Shown here one piece after another: positions 62,791-64,000 of a stretch of 64,000 bases of DNA; positions within the stretch are counted from its first letter, which is position 1, and every line of letters starts with the position of its first letter. The notes below the pieces were generated by a model. It was not told the DNA's origin. It saw only the letters and a program-made list of their open reading frames with translations, and did not search any database. The stretch lies in the NCBI GenBank assembly GCA_041917255.1, contig JAYRYA010000009.1, positions 74,812-138,811 of the forward strand, in the 5' to 3' direction. The position numbers and the translations under genes are program-made. The stretch is from Zoogloea sp041917255. GTDB lineage: Bacteria > Pseudomonadota > Gammaproteobacteria > Burkholderiales > Rhodocyclaceae.

Positions 62791-63786
62791 TCACTGCGCG
62801 ATGTCGAGGGGGCTGACCACCCCTCGCCCGCCCCGGTTGAGCACATGGGTGTAGATCATGGTCGTCTTCACATCCGAATGCCCGAGCAACTCCTGCACGG
62901 TGCGAATGTCGTAACCCGCCTCCAGCAGATGGGTGGCGAATGAATGTCGGAAAGTATGCGGCGACACCATCTTGACGATGCCCACCGCCTCGGCCGCCCT
63001 CTTGACCGCCCGCTGAACCCGCCGCTCGTCAAGATGATGGCGGCGCACCACCCCACTCCGCGGATCCCGCGAGAACCCCGCCGCAGGAAACACGTACTGC
63101 CAGCCCAGCGCCGTGGCAGCGCCGGGATACTTGACCGCCAGCGCATCGGGCAACCACACCTCACCATGCCCGTTCGCCAGATCCCTGGCGTGCAGCTGCC
63201 CGACCGCTTCCAGCTGCGCCTGCATCGACGGCAGCAGGCTCTCCGGTAGCATCGTCACCCTGTCTTTCTGCCCCTTGCCATCGCGCACCAGAATCTCCCG
63301 TCGAGACGCATCCACATCCTTGACGCGCAAGCGCAGGCATTCCAGAAGCCGCAACCCCGCGCCATACAGCAGCCGCGCAGGAAGGACCACATCCGGATCA
63401 TCCAGCGCGCCGAGCAAAGCCGACGCCTCTGCCCGCGTCAGCACCGACGGCAAACGCCTGGGCTTCTTCGCGCGCACCAGATCATCGAGCCACGGCAGTT
63501 CGATACCCAGGACATCCCGATACAGAAAAAGCAAAGCCGACAACGCCTGTGTCTGCGTCGCCGCACTCACGTTGCGCTCCACCGCCAGGGCACCCAGAAA
63601 CGCCTCCACCTCAACCTTGCCCATCTCCCGCGGATGCCGCTTGTCATGAAAGAGGATGTAGCGTTTAATCCAGCCCGTATAGGCCTGTTCGGTTCTCAGG
63701 CTGTAGTGCTTGACACGAATCCGCTCCCGGACCAGATCGAGCAAGCGAGGCGCCGGGGAAGAAGCCGCAAGAAGGGTAGACGACAT
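62791..63786 (-). CDS. intI: Integron integrase
   Basis: A 331-residue tyrosine recombinase that inserts and excises gene cassettes. The catalytic residues are GAGLRLLECLRL (Arg), HTFRHSFATHLLE (His/Arg), LLGHSDVKTTMIYTHVL (His and Tyr nucleophile). The insert between the conserved boxes (ALGWQYVFPAAGFSRDPRSG and VVRRHHL) is the IntI-specific feature, absent from XerC/XerD. The start is ATG 63784-63786; the upstream extension of the frame is not homologous and crosses a LexA box. It appears intact. Confidence 0.93.
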   Translation of the reverse strand: MSSTLLAASSPAPRLLDLVRERIRVKHYSLRTEQAYTGWIKRYILFHDKRHPREMGKVEVEAFLGALAVERNVSAATQTQALSALLFLYRDVLGIELPWLDDLVRAKKPRRLPSVLTRAEASALLGALDDPDVVLPARLLYGAGLRLLECLRLRVKDVDASRREILVRDGKGQKDRVTMLPESLLPSMQAQLEAVGQLHARDLANGHGEVWLPDALAVKYPGAATALGWQYVFPAAGFSRDPRSGVVRRHHLDERRVQRAVKRAAEAVGIVKMVSPHTFRHSFATHLLEAGYDIRTVQELLGHSDVKTTMIYTHVLNRGGRGVVSPLDIAQ

Positions 63787-63976
63787 GATGACGCAAAGCT
63801 CCGCGGTTGCTGTGTTTATATACAGCAACTTAGCACAATCTGACAGATTAGGCGACAGCCGCATAAGCCCCCAGACGCGACATTTGTCGTCTACTAATGA
63901 CATGGACTCCCCCACCCCATAGCGCGACACTGGCGCTCAGGCAGCCGCGGGGCTGAGATCACCAGGAGGAAGTGCC
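63787..63976. other. intI upstream region: candidate attI zone
   Basis: The 190 bases between intI and the next start hold a LexA box (63810-63825), an inverted repeat AATCTG-A-CAGATT (63837-63849), and the imperfect dyad AGACGCGACATTTGTCGTCT (63873-63892). ATTAGGC (63847-63853) resembles the GTTRRRY cassette crossover site with its first base changed. The exact attI cannot be fixed by eye. Confidence 0.4.
63810..63825 (-). promoter_or_regulatory. LexA/SOS box in the intI promoter
   Basis: On the minus strand CTGTATATAAACACAG matches the CTGT-N8-ACAG LexA consensus perfectly, 24 bases before the intI start. LexA control of integron integrases is known in several species, so SOS induction of intI is expected. 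Confidence 0.85.
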
Positions 63977-64000
63977 ATGAAACAGCTGGCCCATATCGGT
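63977..64000 (+). CDS. Start of an unidentified gene (cut by window edge)
   Basis: ATG at 63977 with AGGAGG at 63965-63970, well spaced, followed by eight codons (MKQLAHIG) to the window end. It reads away from intI. It may be the first cassette-borne gene, or a chromosomal gene; it cannot be named. Confidence 0.5.

Noticed and set aside
62791..63930. Extended start for the integrase at 63930
   Set aside because: The extension crosses the LexA box and shows no similarity to IntI N-termini.

Overview
This window is a GC-rich, densely coded stretch of a betaproteobacterial chromosome. The gene set and order (yqgE-ruvX-pyrR-pyrB-pyrX, rhodanese-grxC-secB-gpsA, aat-bpt-pyrD, rnfABCDGE-nth) suggest the Rhodocyclales (Azoarcus/Thauera-like relatives); this assignment is by family recognition, not by database search. 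No rRNA, tRNA or CRISPR array was seen, and no gene-free stretch exceeds 300 bases.

Layout. 1-6.6 kb: a cut-off dedA gene, DUF2789, an HD-GYP protein, an overlapping uppP/hydrolase/yqiA/methyltransferase run and a photolyase. 6.6-10.4 kb: yqgE-ruvX-pyrR-pyrB-pyrX, in which the dihydroorotase homologue has lost its metal-binding HxH motif. 10.5-25.3 kb: a diguanylate cyclase, a TRAP transporter without its binding protein, a phosphatase, a chemoreceptor, glyA-nrdR-ribD, a beta-propeller/NodB/sterol-desaturase trio, moeB, an unknown gene and ctpA. 25.5-38.1 kb: an ArsR regulator with a cysteine pair like the persulfide sensors BigR/SqrR, followed by rhodanese-grxC-secB-SH3-gpsA; then trmL, comF, bioB-bioC, a HAD phosphatase, aroG-serB, an NlpC/P60 protein, aat-bpt, an unknown exported protein and pyrD. 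38.2-44.7 kb: a complete Rnf electron-transport operon with nth and a DUF1841 gene, closed by a strong terminator.

44.8-59.7 kb is a sulfur island: a sulfate-binding protein, a methionine ABC transporter (metN-metI-metQ), a PaaK-like adenylating enzyme, metY-metX, a PhnD-like-sensor diguanylate cyclase, and then the most notable locus: rhodanese, serine O-acetyltransferase, XRE regulator, Family 2A encapsulin shell (SrpI-like) and a cysteine desulfurase with a roughly 210-residue low-complexity N-terminal cargo-loading region. Shell and cargo genes overlap by 26 bases. Serine acetyltransferase would supply O-acetylserine for cysteine synthesis, the encapsulated desulfurase would take sulfur from cysteine, and the rhodanese could handle persulfide sulfur. 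Three promoters of the island (sulfate-binding protein, metN, rhodanese) share an ATTGGTTC element at the same distance from a -10-like box, which suggests one sulfur regulator, perhaps CysB-like.

59.7-64 kb: an endonuclease/exonuclease/phosphatase-family protein, a GNAT acetyltransferase, prfC, and at the right edge an intact integron integrase (intI) read leftward, with a perfect LexA-type box in its promoter. The attI site and any gene cassettes should lie at or beyond the right end of the window.
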